Origin: Hymenobacter jeongseonensis
GTDB lineage: Bacteria > Bacteroidota > Bacteroidia > Cytophagales > Hymenobacteraceae
Reading direction: 5' to 3'
Assembly: GCF_015694725.1 (NCBI RefSeq)
Contig: NZ_JADQDQ010000003.1
Span: 496,001 to 560,000 of the forward strand
Length of the DNA: 64,000 nt
Positions 26,723-35,504 of this stretch are shown here, one piece after another. A model generated the notes under the pieces. That model was not told the DNA's origin, did no database searches, and worked only from the letters and a program-made list of their open reading frames with translations. The first letter of the stretch is position 1; every line of letters starts with the position of its first letter. Both the position numbers and the translations under genes were made by a program.

Positions 26723-28186
26723 TTACTGCACTCTTCCGCCATCCACCAGCTTTTGCAGGCGGGCTTGGGTCTCACGGGGCAGGGCGCTCAACAAATCGAG
26801 GCCCGTGGCGGCTTCCAGCTTATCAACCGACGTGAGGTACTGCTGCCAGTCGGGGCTCACCGCGTTGTCGTTGGGCGTGTCGATGGCCAGCACGCGCACG
26901 CTGGGTTCGGTGGCTAGGCGCTGGAGGTCGTTCTGGCCCTCGGGCATAATGACCATGACTTTCCAAATGCGGGCGGGCACCGTCACGCGGCCTTGGTCGA
27001 TGGTTTGGGCGAAGCCGTTGGCGCCGGTGCCGCCGCGGCCGTAGCTGCCCATCACGATGTAAAGTTCCTGCCCACGCTGCACTTGGGCGCGGCCGTATTC
27101 TTCGAGGCTGGCCCAGGTTTTTTGGTTGTTTTGCGGCGCTTGGGGCACCATGTTGGTCATCAGAAAAGTGGCCGAGTTGGCGTCGAGGTCGGCGGTGCGG
27201 TCGCCGCTGGGGCAGTTGTGGCCTTTGTCGAACCCGGAGCGGCTGTAGCTAGCCGCGCTCACCTGGTAAAACTGCCGCGGCAGGGCGGCATCGGGCCTAA
27301 AGTTGTTTTGGCGGGGCGCTTTGCCCAGGTCGCCGCGGCCCACGTGCCAGCTCACCCAGGTCGGAATGCCCCGGGCCGCGTGGTAACCAATAGTGAATTC
27401 GGGATGCACCAGCAGGTAGTTGCTCGCATTGGCCGGGTCGGAGGTGGCGCCGCTCGGGTTGCCGAGGGCGAGGTTGTCGGAAGGTGACGTGGGCGCCTGC
27501 GTTCTGCCCGTTGAAGGCTGCGTCGTGCGGGCGGTGGGCGCTTGCGCAGGAGCCGTAGGCTGGGTGCTGGTGCGGTTCTCAAAATAGCCCCCGGTTACCC
27601 CCGTATTCGCTGCCACGGCGGCGCCTTGGGCGGTTTCTAGCCGAATATCGTCGATATTGAGCCGGGCGTTTTGGCCGCTGGTCTTGCGGATTTCCAGGCG
27701 AATGGACTGGTTGGCGACGCCCTCAAAAACGTGGGGCACGAGCTGAGGGCCGCGGGTAGTGATGCGCTGCCCGGTTTGCTGGTAGCTGCGGCCGCCGTCG
27801 CGACTCAGCCAGAGCTCCCAGGTGCTGGGGTCGTCCTGCCCATAGGCCGCCGCGCTGATGCTTATGCGCTGCACGCCGGCGGGCACGTCGAAATTCATCC
27901 GGATACGGCCCAGGTTGTGCAGGCGAGCGGCCCGCTCCCCGTTCTTATGGTCCTGGGGGCTGTTGCCCACCAAGGCTTCGGCAAATTTCCAGGAGCCGGT
28001 GGCCAGGGGCTCGTCGGCTTCGGCATATGCGCCTTTGCTGCCGGTTTCAAAGGTTTCGGGAAATGGGGCTAGTGCGGACTGCTGGCGGGCTGCGGCGGGC
28101 TGCTGCCGCGAAGTAGTGTTTTCGGCGGATTGCTGCGAGCAGGCGAGCAGGGCAAATGCAAGGATGAGCAGGGATGGGCGATACAT
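26723..28186 (-). CDS. Secreted DNA/RNA non-specific endonuclease lipoprotein (NucA family)
   Basis: 487 aa. Lipoprotein signal MYRPSLLILAFALLAC; a Gln-rich spacer; residues about 41-185 form a beta-sandwich often fused to such nucleases (FETGSKGAYAEADE ... TWELWLSRDGG ... IDDIRLE); a Thr/Pro/Ser linker; then the nuclease domain (255-450). It has D320-K-G-H323 (the DRGH motif with Lys for Arg; H323 is the general base), GDRTADLDANSATFLMTNM, N353-N354 and E362, spaced like the metal Asn and Glu of NucA. Such enzymes degrade DNA and RNA outside the cytoplasm. First gene of a five-gene run. Confidence 0.9.
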   Translation of the reverse strand: MYRPSLLILAFALLACSQQSAENTTSRQQPAAARQQSALAPFPETFETGSKGAYAEADEPLATGSWKFAEALVGNSPQDHKNGERAARLHNLGRIRMNFDVPAGVQRISISAAAYGQDDPSTWELWLSRDGGRSYQQTGQRITTRGPQLVPHVFEGVANQSIRLEIRKTSGQNARLNIDDIRLETAQGAAVAANTGVTGGYFENRTSTQPTAPAQAPTARTTQPSTGRTQAPTSPSDNLALGNPSGATSDPANASNYLLVHPEFTIGYHAARGIPTWVSWHVGRGDLGKAPRQNNFRPDAALPRQFYQVSAASYSRSGFDKGHNCPSGDRTADLDANSATFLMTNMVPQAPQNNQKTWASLEEYGRAQVQRGQELYIVMGSYGRGGTGANGFAQTIDQGRVTVPARIWKVMVIMPEGQNDLQRLATEPSVRVLAIDTPNDNAVSPDWQQYLTSVDKLEAATGLDLLSALPRETQARLQKLVDGGRVQ

Positions 28187-28267
28187 GGGACGAAGATATG
28201 TATGCCCGCAGGTGTGTAGTTATTGGAAGGCACTAAACGGCTTCAAGCATACACGAACCATCCTATC

Positions 28268-28377
28268 CCGTCATGCCGAGCGCAGCGAAGCATCTCGCGT
28301 GTGGTAGTAACCAATCGTATTGATTAGTGATAGCACGCGAGATGCTTCGCTGCGCTCGGCATGACGGCCGTTTATGT
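28268..28377. repeat. Palindromic intergenic repeat, family A, copy 5
   Basis: Arms CCGTCATGCCGAGCGCAGCG... pair perfectly over 34 bp; the centre carries GTGGTAGTAACCAATCG. Located between the selO stop and the nuclease start on the minus strand. Confidence 0.92.
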
Positions 28378-28398
28378 TAGGGGCCACGCTACATTGTG

Positions 28399-29997
28399 CT
28401 AGGAACTGCAGGAAAGGGTGGCGCAGCCGGGCATGTCCCAGGCCCAGTCGGGGCGTTTGGCGGCGAATTCTTCGTGCCCGGGCTGCTCGTCGAAAGGCTT
28501 TTTGAGCACCGCCATCAGCTTGTGCAGGTAGGTGAGGTCGCCCTGTTCGGCAAATTGAATGGCTTGTTGGGCGAGGTAATTCCGCAGCACGTACTTGGGG
28601 TTGGCCTGGAGCATTGCGGCTGTAATTGCCGCAGGAGTGGTGGGCTCCTGGCGCAACCGGTTGATGTAGCGCGGCAGCCAGTTCAGCAACGCGGCATGCG
28701 TGGGGCTGGGCAGGGGCACGTAGGTGGCAGCGGCCAGCAGCTGGGTGAAGCCAGTAGCCTCGGGGTCGGGCGCGGCCAGCAGGGCAGGGGCCGTGTGCGA
28801 AAGCTGGCGGAAGAAAATGGTCATGTCGACTTCGGACTCAGCCAAGGCTTCGAGCAGGTCGCCGAGCAGTTGCGCGTCTTCGGTGGGGCTGAGGCTGGTA
28901 AGGCCCAGCTTTTTCAGGAATAGCTGATGGCGAGTGCTCTCGAAAGTCGACTTATACACATCGAGGCCGGGGCGCATTTTTTCCACGTCGCCCACCAGCA
29001 GGGCCAGAGCTTCAGCCAAGCGGGCCAAATTCCAGAGGGCCACTTGCGGCTGCTGGCCGAAGGCGTAGCGGCGGTGGCCGAAGTCGGTGGTGTTGGGCGT
29101 CCAGTCGGGGTCGTAGGGTTCGAGCCAGCCATAGGGGCCGTAGTCTATGGTGAGGCCGAGGATAGATATGTTGTCGGTATTCATCACGCCGTGCACGAAG
29201 CCGACGGCCATCCAGTGGGCCACCATAACGGCGGTGAGGCGGCAGATTTCCTCGTACCACGCCACGTACACCTCGGGCGAAGGCAAGCCGAGCTCGGGGT
29301 AGAAATGGGTGATGGTGTAGTCGGAGAGGGCGCGCAAGTTGTCAAGCTCCCCGGCGGCGGCCATCATCTGGAAGTTTCCGAAGCGGATGAAGGTGGGCGC
29401 CACCCGGCACACAATGGCGCCGGGCTCGGCTTGGGGGTTGCCGTTGTAGAACATGTCGCGCACCACGGTGTCGCCGGTGGCTACCAGGCTTAGGGCACGG
29501 GTGGTGGGCACGCCCAGGTAGTGCATGGCCTCGCTGCACACGAACTCGCGGAGGGAGGAGCGGAGCACGGCCCGGCCATCGGCGCGGCGGGAGTAGGGTG
29601 TGGGGCCGGCACCCTTGAGCTGCAACTCCCAGGTACGGCCGTCGGTGGCACGGAGCTCGCCCAGCGAGATGGCGCGGCCGTCGCCGAGCTGCCCGGCCCA
29701 GTTGCCGAACTGGTGGCCGGCATAGCGGGCGGCAAAAGGCTTCATGGTGACGGTGACGAGGTTGCCGGCCAGGGTATCGACGGCGGGGCCGCGCTCGGCG
29801 GGGGTGGAGAGGCCGAGGAATTGGCCCAGCTCGTAGGACCAGGCCAGCAGGCGCGGGTCGGCCACGGGGGTGGGCTGCACGCGGGAGTAGGTGTAGCCGG
29901 GCACCTGGCGCGAGCCGGGGGTGGGGGTGTCCTCGCCGCGGAGAGTTTCGACGAGGGTGTTGGTGAATGAGGCTTCGTGGAGGGACTGGGTGGGCAT
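28399..29997 (-). CDS. selO: Protein adenylyltransferase SelO (YdiU family)
   Basis: SelO has a protein-kinase fold with ATP flipped, and transfers AMP to Ser/Thr/Tyr of target proteins, linked to redox stress. 532 aa from MPTQSLHEASFTNTLVETLR; motifs include LGDGRAISLGE, RELQLKGAGPTPYSRRADGR-type substrate loop (seen as QLKGAGPTPYSRRADG), the metal-binding HGVMNTDNISILG and TIDYGPYGWLEPYDP. The C terminus ends CATLSCSS with the conserved Cys that is selenocysteine in animals. The frame runs 56 codons further into the upstream repeat; that part is dropped. Confidence 0.95.
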   Translation of the reverse strand: MPTQSLHEASFTNTLVETLRGEDTPTPGSRQVPGYTYSRVQPTPVADPRLLAWSYELGQFLGLSTPAERGPAVDTLAGNLVTVTMKPFAARYAGHQFGNWAGQLGDGRAISLGELRATDGRTWELQLKGAGPTPYSRRADGRAVLRSSLREFVCSEAMHYLGVPTTRALSLVATGDTVVRDMFYNGNPQAEPGAIVCRVAPTFIRFGNFQMMAAAGELDNLRALSDYTITHFYPELGLPSPEVYVAWYEEICRLTAVMVAHWMAVGFVHGVMNTDNISILGLTIDYGPYGWLEPYDPDWTPNTTDFGHRRYAFGQQPQVALWNLARLAEALALLVGDVEKMRPGLDVYKSTFESTRHQLFLKKLGLTSLSPTEDAQLLGDLLEALAESEVDMTIFFRQLSHTAPALLAAPDPEATGFTQLLAAATYVPLPSPTHAALLNWLPRYINRLRQEPTTPAAITAAMLQANPKYVLRNYLAQQAIQFAEQGDLTYLHKLMAVLKKPFDEQPGHEEFAAKRPDWAWDMPGCATLSCSS

Positions 29998-30061
29998 GGG
30001 GCGCTGCAAGGGTACTGGCAGGGAAACGCTTTTAGGGGCGGGAAGTTCGGGAAGCGTTTGC

Positions 30062-30172
30062 CTGTAGCGTGGACTCTGCGAGTCCGCGTGTCGCCCGCGC
30101 CGTTCTGAATTTGTTCGGGTATCGTTCTGAGGGGCGCGGCGGATACGCGGACTCGCAGAGTCCACGCTACAG
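30062..30172. repeat. Palindromic intergenic repeat, family B
   Basis: Arms CTGTAGCGTGGACTCTGCGA and continuing pair perfectly over 28 bp around a 55-bp centre. Different sequence from family A. Its right edge supplies the last Leu codon and the TAG stop of the esterase. Confidence 0.9.
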
Positions 30173-31039
30173 CGCCACCGCCCCGTTGGCCTTTAGCACC
30201 TGATGCAGAAACAGCACCTGGTAGGGCAGGGCGTTTTGCCAGTATTCCCAGGTGTGGGCGCCGGGGCGCTCGGTGTAGTCGTGGGGGGTGTGGTTGTAGA
30301 GCAGGCGGCGGTGTACTTCGCGGTTGATGTCGATGAGGCCGTCGTCGATGCCGCAGTCGATAATGAGGGGCAGGCCGTTGCGCTGCATCTGGTCCACGAG
30401 GTTTACCACGGAGTTGGCGGCGAAGCGTTCGGGGTTGGCGGTTTCGGAGCCGAGCACGGGCGCCCAGAGCTGGGCGCGCTGGGCGGCTGCTTCGGGCGTG
30501 AGCTTGCGGCTGATGGTTTGCAAATCGAGGGCACCGCTCATGCTACCGGCGGCGCTGTAGAGGTCGGGGTGGCGGGCCGAGAGATAGAGGGCACCGTGTC
30601 CACCCATCGACAGGCCACTGATGACGCGGCCCTTACGGTCGCGGATGGTGCGGTAGGTCTGGTCGATTTTGGGGATTATTTCCTTGGTCAGGTAGGTTTC
30701 GAACTGGCTGCTGGGATTCACGGGGCTGTCGAGGTAGAAGGCGAAGGTTTCGCCCTCAGGCAGCACGATGATTAGGTTGTACTGGTCGGCCAGGCGGTGC
30801 ACCAGCTGCTTGTCGGGAGTGCTTTTTAGCCAGTCGGCAAAGTGGCCGTAGGCGCCGTGCAGCAGGTAGAGCACGGGGTAGCTCGCCTTTTTATTCTTGG
30901 CGTAGGAGGCCGGCAGCACCACGGCGGCGCGGTAGGTCTTGTTCATGGCCGCGCTGGGAATGGCCAGCGTATCGACTTTGGCAGCAGAGGCCGCGGTTGT
31001 GGTCAGAAGGAATAAAGCGAGGAGTAGAAGGCGGCGCAT
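30167..31039 (-). CDS. Exported esterase (esterase D / antigen 85-like)
   Basis: 290 aa with a signal peptide (MRRLLLLALFLLTTTAASAA). The alpha/beta hydrolase domain has YPVLYLLHGAYG (oxyanion segment), the nucleophile elbow ISGLSMGGHGALYLS (Ser in GLSMGG), an Asp in DCGIDDGL and the catalytic His in GAHTWEYW. The family hydrolyses acyl esters; periplasmic carbohydrate-ester or feruloyl-type substrates are common. The frame extends into repeat copy 6 upstream (MVAREMLRCALHD), which is not part of the protein. Confidence 0.9.
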   Translation of the reverse strand: MRRLLLLALFLLTTTAASAAKVDTLAIPSAAMNKTYRAAVVLPASYAKNKKASYPVLYLLHGAYGHFADWLKSTPDKQLVHRLADQYNLIIVLPEGETFAFYLDSPVNPSSQFETYLTKEIIPKIDQTYRTIRDRKGRVISGLSMGGHGALYLSARHPDLYSAAGSMSGALDLQTISRKLTPEAAAQRAQLWAPVLGSETANPERFAANSVVNLVDQMQRNGLPLIIDCGIDDGLIDINREVHRRLLYNHTPHDYTERPGAHTWEYWQNALPYQVLFLHQVLKANGAVAL

Positions 31040-31080
31040 GGGAAAGGGTTGAGTTGGAGTTGTTGTGTAGAAATTATGAA

Positions 31081-31166
31081 CGTCATGCAGAGCGCAGCGA
31101 AGCATCTCGCGTGCTACCACTAATTACTTATTGCACGCGAGATGCTTCGCTGCGCTCTGCATGACG
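31081..31166. repeat. Palindromic intergenic repeat, family A, copy 6
   Basis: Perfect 34-bp arms (CGTCATGCAGAGCGCAGCGA...) with an 18-bp AT-rich centre. Between aspA stop and esterase start. Confidence 0.93.
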
Positions 31167-31220
31167 GGTTATTATTAATGAAGGAGGGGTTCTCAGCAGA
31201 GTTGAAGGGCACCAGTTGAA

Positions 31221-32627
31221 TTACTGAATAAACACCGGGCGAATCAGGTTTTCGAAGGTGAAGATTTCATCCCATTTATCTTGGGTCAAGAGCCCGCGCT
31301 CCGTGACGGCGATTTCGTGCACGGTTTTGCCGGTGAGCAGGGCTTCCTTGGCAATTTCGGCTGAAGCCTCGTAGCCAATCACCGGGTTGAGCTGCGTGAC
31401 GATGCCGATGCTGTTGCGCACCATGGCCTCGGCGTGGGCCACGTTGGCCGTGATGCCCACTACGCATTTGTCCCGGAGCGTGCGGCAGGCATTGGTCATG
31501 TAGGAAATGGAGGTAAACAGGGCGAAGGAAATCACCGGCTCCATCACGTTGAGCTGAAGCTGGCCGGCCTCGGCCGCCATAGTCACCGTTAGGTCGGCCC
31601 CGATAACGTAGAATGCTGTTTGGTTCACCACCTCGGGCACCACGGGGTTTACCTTGCCCGGCATGATGCTGGAGCCGGGCTGCAAGGGCGGCAGGTTGAT
31701 TTCGTTGATGCCGGTGCGTGGGCCGGAGGACAGAAGGCGTAGGTCATTACAAATCTTGGAGAGCTTCACGGCCGTGCGTTTCAGCACGCCCGACAGCTGC
31801 ACGTACGCCCCGGTGTCGTAGGTCGCCTCAAACAGGTCGCCGGCCAAAATCAGGTTCAGGCCCGTGATGGCGCGCAGGTGCTCGGTCACAAGCTCGGGGT
31901 AGCCGGTGGGCGCGTTCACGCGGGAGCCGATGGCGGTGGCGCCCATGTTGATTTCGTCGATGAGGCGCCGGGAGTCGTCGATGCGCAGGAGCTCCTCGCG
32001 CAGGTTGGTGGCGAAGGCCCGGAACTCGTCGCCCATGCTCATGGGCACGGCGTCCTGGAGCTGGGTGCGGCCCATTTTAAGCACGTTGCGGAATTCCTCG
32101 CCTTTGGCGGCAAACGCATCGGCCAGCTGGCCCAATGTTTCGCGGTAGCCCACCAGCTTGTTGTTGAGGGCAATGCGGAACGCCGTGGGGTAGGCGTCGT
32201 TGGTGCTTTGCGAGCAGTTGACGTGGTTGTTGGGGTGGCAGTACTGGTACTCGCCCTTGGCTTTGCCCATGATTTCGAGGGCCACGTTGGCGATGACTTC
32301 GTTGGCGTTCATGTTCACCGACGTGCCGGCGCCGCCCTGAATCATGTCGGTCAGGAATTGATTATCAAACTCGCCGGCCGCCACTCGGTCGCAGGCCGCG
32401 GCAATGGCTTCGGCTATGGGCGCGGGCAGCACGCCCAGCTCCATATTGGCCAGCGCGGCCCCTTTTTTCACATACGCCAGCGCCTGCACAAACAGCGGCT
32501 CGGTGTTGATGGGAATGCCCGTGATGGCAAAGTTTTCGAGCGCGCGCAGGGTTTGAATGCCGTAATACGCCGTGTCGGGCAGCTGGCGTTCGCCTAAAAA
32601 ATCATGTTCGATGCGGGTGGTTTGCAT
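31221..32627 (-). CDS. aspA: Aspartate ammonia-lyase
   Basis: Deaminates L-aspartate to fumarate and ammonia. 468 aa from MQTTRIEHDFLGERQLPDTA. Superfamily signature GSSIMPGKVNPVVPE with the catalytic Ser loop, TSVNMNANEVIAN and the aspartase-like GRTQLQDAVPMSMG; the DTAYYGIQTLRALENFAITG start is aspartase rather than fumarase. An exact -7 box is 55 bp upstream in the gap divergent to the DUF885 gene. Confidence 0.94.
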   Translation of the reverse strand: MQTTRIEHDFLGERQLPDTAYYGIQTLRALENFAITGIPINTEPLFVQALAYVKKGAALANMELGVLPAPIAEAIAAACDRVAAGEFDNQFLTDMIQGGAGTSVNMNANEVIANVALEIMGKAKGEYQYCHPNNHVNCSQSTNDAYPTAFRIALNNKLVGYRETLGQLADAFAAKGEEFRNVLKMGRTQLQDAVPMSMGDEFRAFATNLREELLRIDDSRRLIDEINMGATAIGSRVNAPTGYPELVTEHLRAITGLNLILAGDLFEATYDTGAYVQLSGVLKRTAVKLSKICNDLRLLSSGPRTGINEINLPPLQPGSSIMPGKVNPVVPEVVNQTAFYVIGADLTVTMAAEAGQLQLNVMEPVISFALFTSISYMTNACRTLRDKCVVGITANVAHAEAMVRNSIGIVTQLNPVIGYEASAEIAKEALLTGKTVHEIAVTERGLLTQDKWDEIFTFENLIRPVFIQ

Positions 32628-32681
32628 GGGGCGGAGGCAGGAGGATATGTGGAGCTTGTACGGCCGAGCCGTAGTAGCAGA

Positions 32682-32689
32682 CAAACCTA
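32682..32689 (-). promoter_or_regulatory. Candidate -7 box for aspA (TAGGTTTG on minus strand)
   Basis: Exact TAnnTTTG match in the divergent gap, 55 bp before the aspA ATG. On the other strand a one-mismatch box (CAGTTTTG, 32711-32718) could serve the DUF885 gene. Confidence 0.45.
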
Positions 32690-32785
32690 CTGCCTGGCTC
32701 TGCAACGTATCAGTTTTGCGCTGTTCCTTTACAGCCCCTGCCTACTGGGCAACTTAGAAAAAAAGCCGTCATTCACGCCCCTTTC

Positions 32786-34543
32786 ATGAAATTCAGTTAC
32801 CTGCCTTTGCTGGCCCTGGCCATAGCCAGTTGTTCCCCAGCCGACAATTCCGGCACCGATGTCGCTTCGAGCACCGATGCCCGGTTTGATGCCTTCAAAG
32901 GCAAATTCATTGAAGCCCTGTGGCGGCAGAGCCCCGATTATGCTTCCAGCCAGGGCTACCACAAGTACGATTCGTTGCTGGTGATTCCCAATGCTGCCCA
33001 GCGGCAGAGCGACGCAGCATTTACGCGCAAATACCTGGCGGCCATGAGCTCCTTTGGGCTAGATAGCCTGTCGCCGAATAACCAGATTGACCTGCGCCTG
33101 CTGCGCAATGAGTTGCGCGCCCAGCGCTGGTACGCCGATACCCTCCAAAACTGGCAGTGGAACCCAGCCAGCTACAACCTCGGCGCCTCGGTGGGCGACT
33201 TGCTCAATGGCCGCTATTTTCCCCTCGACCGGCGACTGCGCAACATCTCCGACAAAATCAGCCACGCCGCCGAATACTACGCGGCGGCCAAAGCCAACCT
33301 CAGCAACCCCACCCGCGAGCACACGGAGCTAGCCATTAAGCAAAATGCCGGCGGGCTCGCCGTGTTCGGGGCTGCCCTGGCCGATTCGGTTCAGAAATCC
33401 GGCTTGTCCGCAGCCGAGAAAAAGACCTTTACGGACCGCGTGACGTCCACCCGCGCCGCCGTGCAGGGCTACATGGATTACCTGAAAAACGACGTGCTGA
33501 CGGCCGGCAAATTCCGCTCGTTCCGCATCGGCAGAACGCTCTACGACCAGAAGTTTGCCTATGATATTCAGTCGCATTTCACGGCCACTGAGATATACGA
33601 GCAGGCCCTGAAGCACAAGGCCGAACTGCTGCACGACATGGGCCGTCGCGCCGCCCGGCTCTATCCCAAGTACTTCCCGGAGCAGGCTGCGCCCAAAGAC
33701 ACTCTGGCTCTAATTACAGCCGTTGTCAATCAGCTCACCCTGAAGCACGCCCCGCGCGATGGCTTCGTGGACGCTGTGAAGCGCCAGATTCCAACGTTGG
33801 TGGCGTTCGTGAACGATAAAAAACTGCTCACCCAGGACCCCAGCAAGCCGCTGGTGGTGCGCGAAACCCCGCTCTACATGCGCGGCAGCGGCGCGGGCGC
33901 CAGCGTATCGGCTCCCGGCCCTTATGACAAGGGCGCTAATACTTACTACAACGTGGAGCCGATTCCGGCCGAATGGACGCCCGCCCAGGCCGAAAGCTAC
34001 CTGCGCGAGTACAACGATTACACGCTGCAAATCCTGAACATTCACGAAGCCATTCCGGGCCATTACACCCAGCTGGTGTACGCCAACCGCTCGCCTTCGC
34101 TGGTGAAAAGCATCTTCGGCAACGGCGCCATGGTGGAGGGCTGGGCCGTGTACGCCGAGCGCATGATGCTGGAAAACGGCTATGGCAACAACTCCGACGA
34201 AATGTGGCTGCTCTGGGACAAGTGGAACATGCGCGTGACCCTCAATACCGTCATCGACCACGCCATTCAGGTGGATAATATGAGCGAAAACGAGGTGGTG
34301 ACCCTGCTGCGCCGCGACGGTTTCCAGGAAGAAGCCGAAGCCCGCGGCAAGTGGCTGCGCGCCACCCTGAGCCAGGTGCAGCTCAGCAGCTATTTCACGG
34401 GCTACACCGAAATTTATGCCCTACGCGAAGAGCTCAAGCAGAAACAAGGCAAGGATTTTAACCTGAAAGCCTTCCACGAAAAATTCCTGAGCTACGGCAG
34501 CGCCCCCGTCAAATACATTCGGGAGCTGATGCTGGCGAAGTAG
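32786..34543 (+). CDS. DUF885 family lipoprotein (putative metallopeptidase)
   Basis: 585 aa with lipoprotein signal MKFSYLPLLALAIASC. The DUF885 fold is an all-helical zinc-peptidase-like domain; the zinc motif is HEAIPGHYTQL (HExxxGH) and the third ligand is expected in VEGWAVYAERMM. Later RVTLNTVIDHAIQVDNM and FTGYTEIYALREE are typical of the family. Peptidase activity is inferred, the natural substrate unknown. Lipidation places it in the periplasm or at the outer membrane. Confidence 0.9.
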   Translation: MKFSYLPLLALAIASCSPADNSGTDVASSTDARFDAFKGKFIEALWRQSPDYASSQGYHKYDSLLVIPNAAQRQSDAAFTRKYLAAMSSFGLDSLSPNNQIDLRLLRNELRAQRWYADTLQNWQWNPASYNLGASVGDLLNGRYFPLDRRLRNISDKISHAAEYYAAAKANLSNPTREHTELAIKQNAGGLAVFGAALADSVQKSGLSAAEKKTFTDRVTSTRAAVQGYMDYLKNDVLTAGKFRSFRIGRTLYDQKFAYDIQSHFTATEIYEQALKHKAELLHDMGRRAARLYPKYFPEQAAPKDTLALITAVVNQLTLKHAPRDGFVDAVKRQIPTLVAFVNDKKLLTQDPSKPLVVRETPLYMRGSGAGASVSAPGPYDKGANTYYNVEPIPAEWTPAQAESYLREYNDYTLQILNIHEAIPGHYTQLVYANRSPSLVKSIFGNGAMVEGWAVYAERMMLENGYGNNSDEMWLLWDKWNMRVTLNTVIDHAIQVDNMSENEVVTLLRRDGFQEEAEARGKWLRATLSQVQLSSYFTGYTEIYALREELKQKQGKDFNLKAFHEKFLSYGSAPVKYIRELMLAK

Positions 34544-34570
34544 GGGACGACAGTTGGTTAAATTAAAGAA

Positions 34571-34671
34571 CGTCATGCTGAGCGCAGCCGAAGCATCTCG
34601 CGTGTGGTAGTAAACCAATCGTAAGGATTAGTTACAGCACGCGAGATGCTTCGACTGCGCTCAGCAAGACC
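34571..34671. repeat. Palindromic intergenic repeat, family A, copy 7
   Basis: Arms CGTCATGCTGAGCGCAGCCG... pair over about 32 bp with two mismatches near the outer end (CAGCAAGACC). Centre with GTGGTAGTAAACCAATCG as in copy 5. Confidence 0.9.
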
Positions 34672-34707
34672 GGAGTCTGCTGGTTCACGACTACTCAAAA
34701 ATTCGCC

Positions 34708-35475
34708 TTGTTTTTCCTGCTTTCCAAAATTCTCGACTTCGTTTTGCTCCCCACGGTGTGGCTGTTGGCCTTGCTACTGGGGGCGTTGGTGGCCCGCCAG
34801 CCGCGCCGGAAGCGGCAGTTTTTGGTGGCCGCGACGGCTTTGCTCCTGATTACCACGAACTCGGCGCTGGTGAACGAGGCCTTGCTGGCTTGGGAGCAAG
34901 CGCCGGTGGCGCTGGCCGCGTTGCCGACTCACGCCGATGCGGCCGTGCTACTCACCGGAATCACCGCTGTTAATAAATCGCCGCACGACCGGGTGTATCT
35001 CGGGCCGGGGGCCGACCGCCTGACCAATGCCCTGTGGCTGTACCGGGCAGGACGGGTGCGGCGCATCATCATCTCCGGTGGCTCGGGTGCAGTCGTTAAA
35101 AAGAGCCAAACCGAAGCGGCGGAACTCGCCACGCTGCTGCGCCTGGCCGGGGTGCCAAACAGTGCCATCATGCTGGAAGACCAAAGCCGCAACACCCGGG
35201 AGAACGCGCTGTTTACCAAGCGCCTGCTGGCACCTTACCCGGATATCGACTCGTTGGTACTCGTCACCTCCGCGTTTCATCAGCGGCGGGCCTTGGGTTG
35301 CTTTCGCAAAGTGGGGCTTCAGCCGGTAGCATTTCCCGCCGGCTACCGCAGCTCCGACCGGGGGAATACGCCCGATTATTGGCTGCTGCCCAACCCCGGT
35401 GCCCTCGAAAACGTGAGCCTGCTGGTGCACGAAATCGCCGGATGGCTCATTTACAAAGCCATGGGCTATTTGTAG
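34708..35475 (+). CDS. YdcF/SanA-like DUF218 membrane protein
   Basis: 255 aa. Two N-terminal membrane helices (FVLLPTVWLLALLLGALVA and FLVAATALLLITTNSALV) followed by a DUF218 domain: AAVLLTGI, DRLTNALWLYRAGRVRRIII, SGGSG and the acidic MLEDQSRNTRENALFTKRL. DUF218 proteins act in envelope or exopolysaccharide biology; the reaction is unknown. The start codon appears to be TTG; no ATG or GTG lies between the repeat and the first helix. Confidence 0.82.
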   Translation: MFFLLSKILDFVLLPTVWLLALLLGALVARQPRRKRQFLVAATALLLITTNSALVNEALLAWEQAPVALAALPTHADAAVLLTGITAVNKSPHDRVYLGPGADRLTNALWLYRAGRVRRIIISGGSGAVVKKSQTEAAELATLLRLAGVPNSAIMLEDQSRNTRENALFTKRLLAPYPDIDSLVLVTSAFHQRRALGCFRKVGLQPVAFPAGYRSSDRGNTPDYWLLPNPGALENVSLLVHEIAGWLIYKAMGYL

Positions 35476-35504
35476 AAAAACGGCGTGCGGCTAAGGCTGC
35501 GTCG

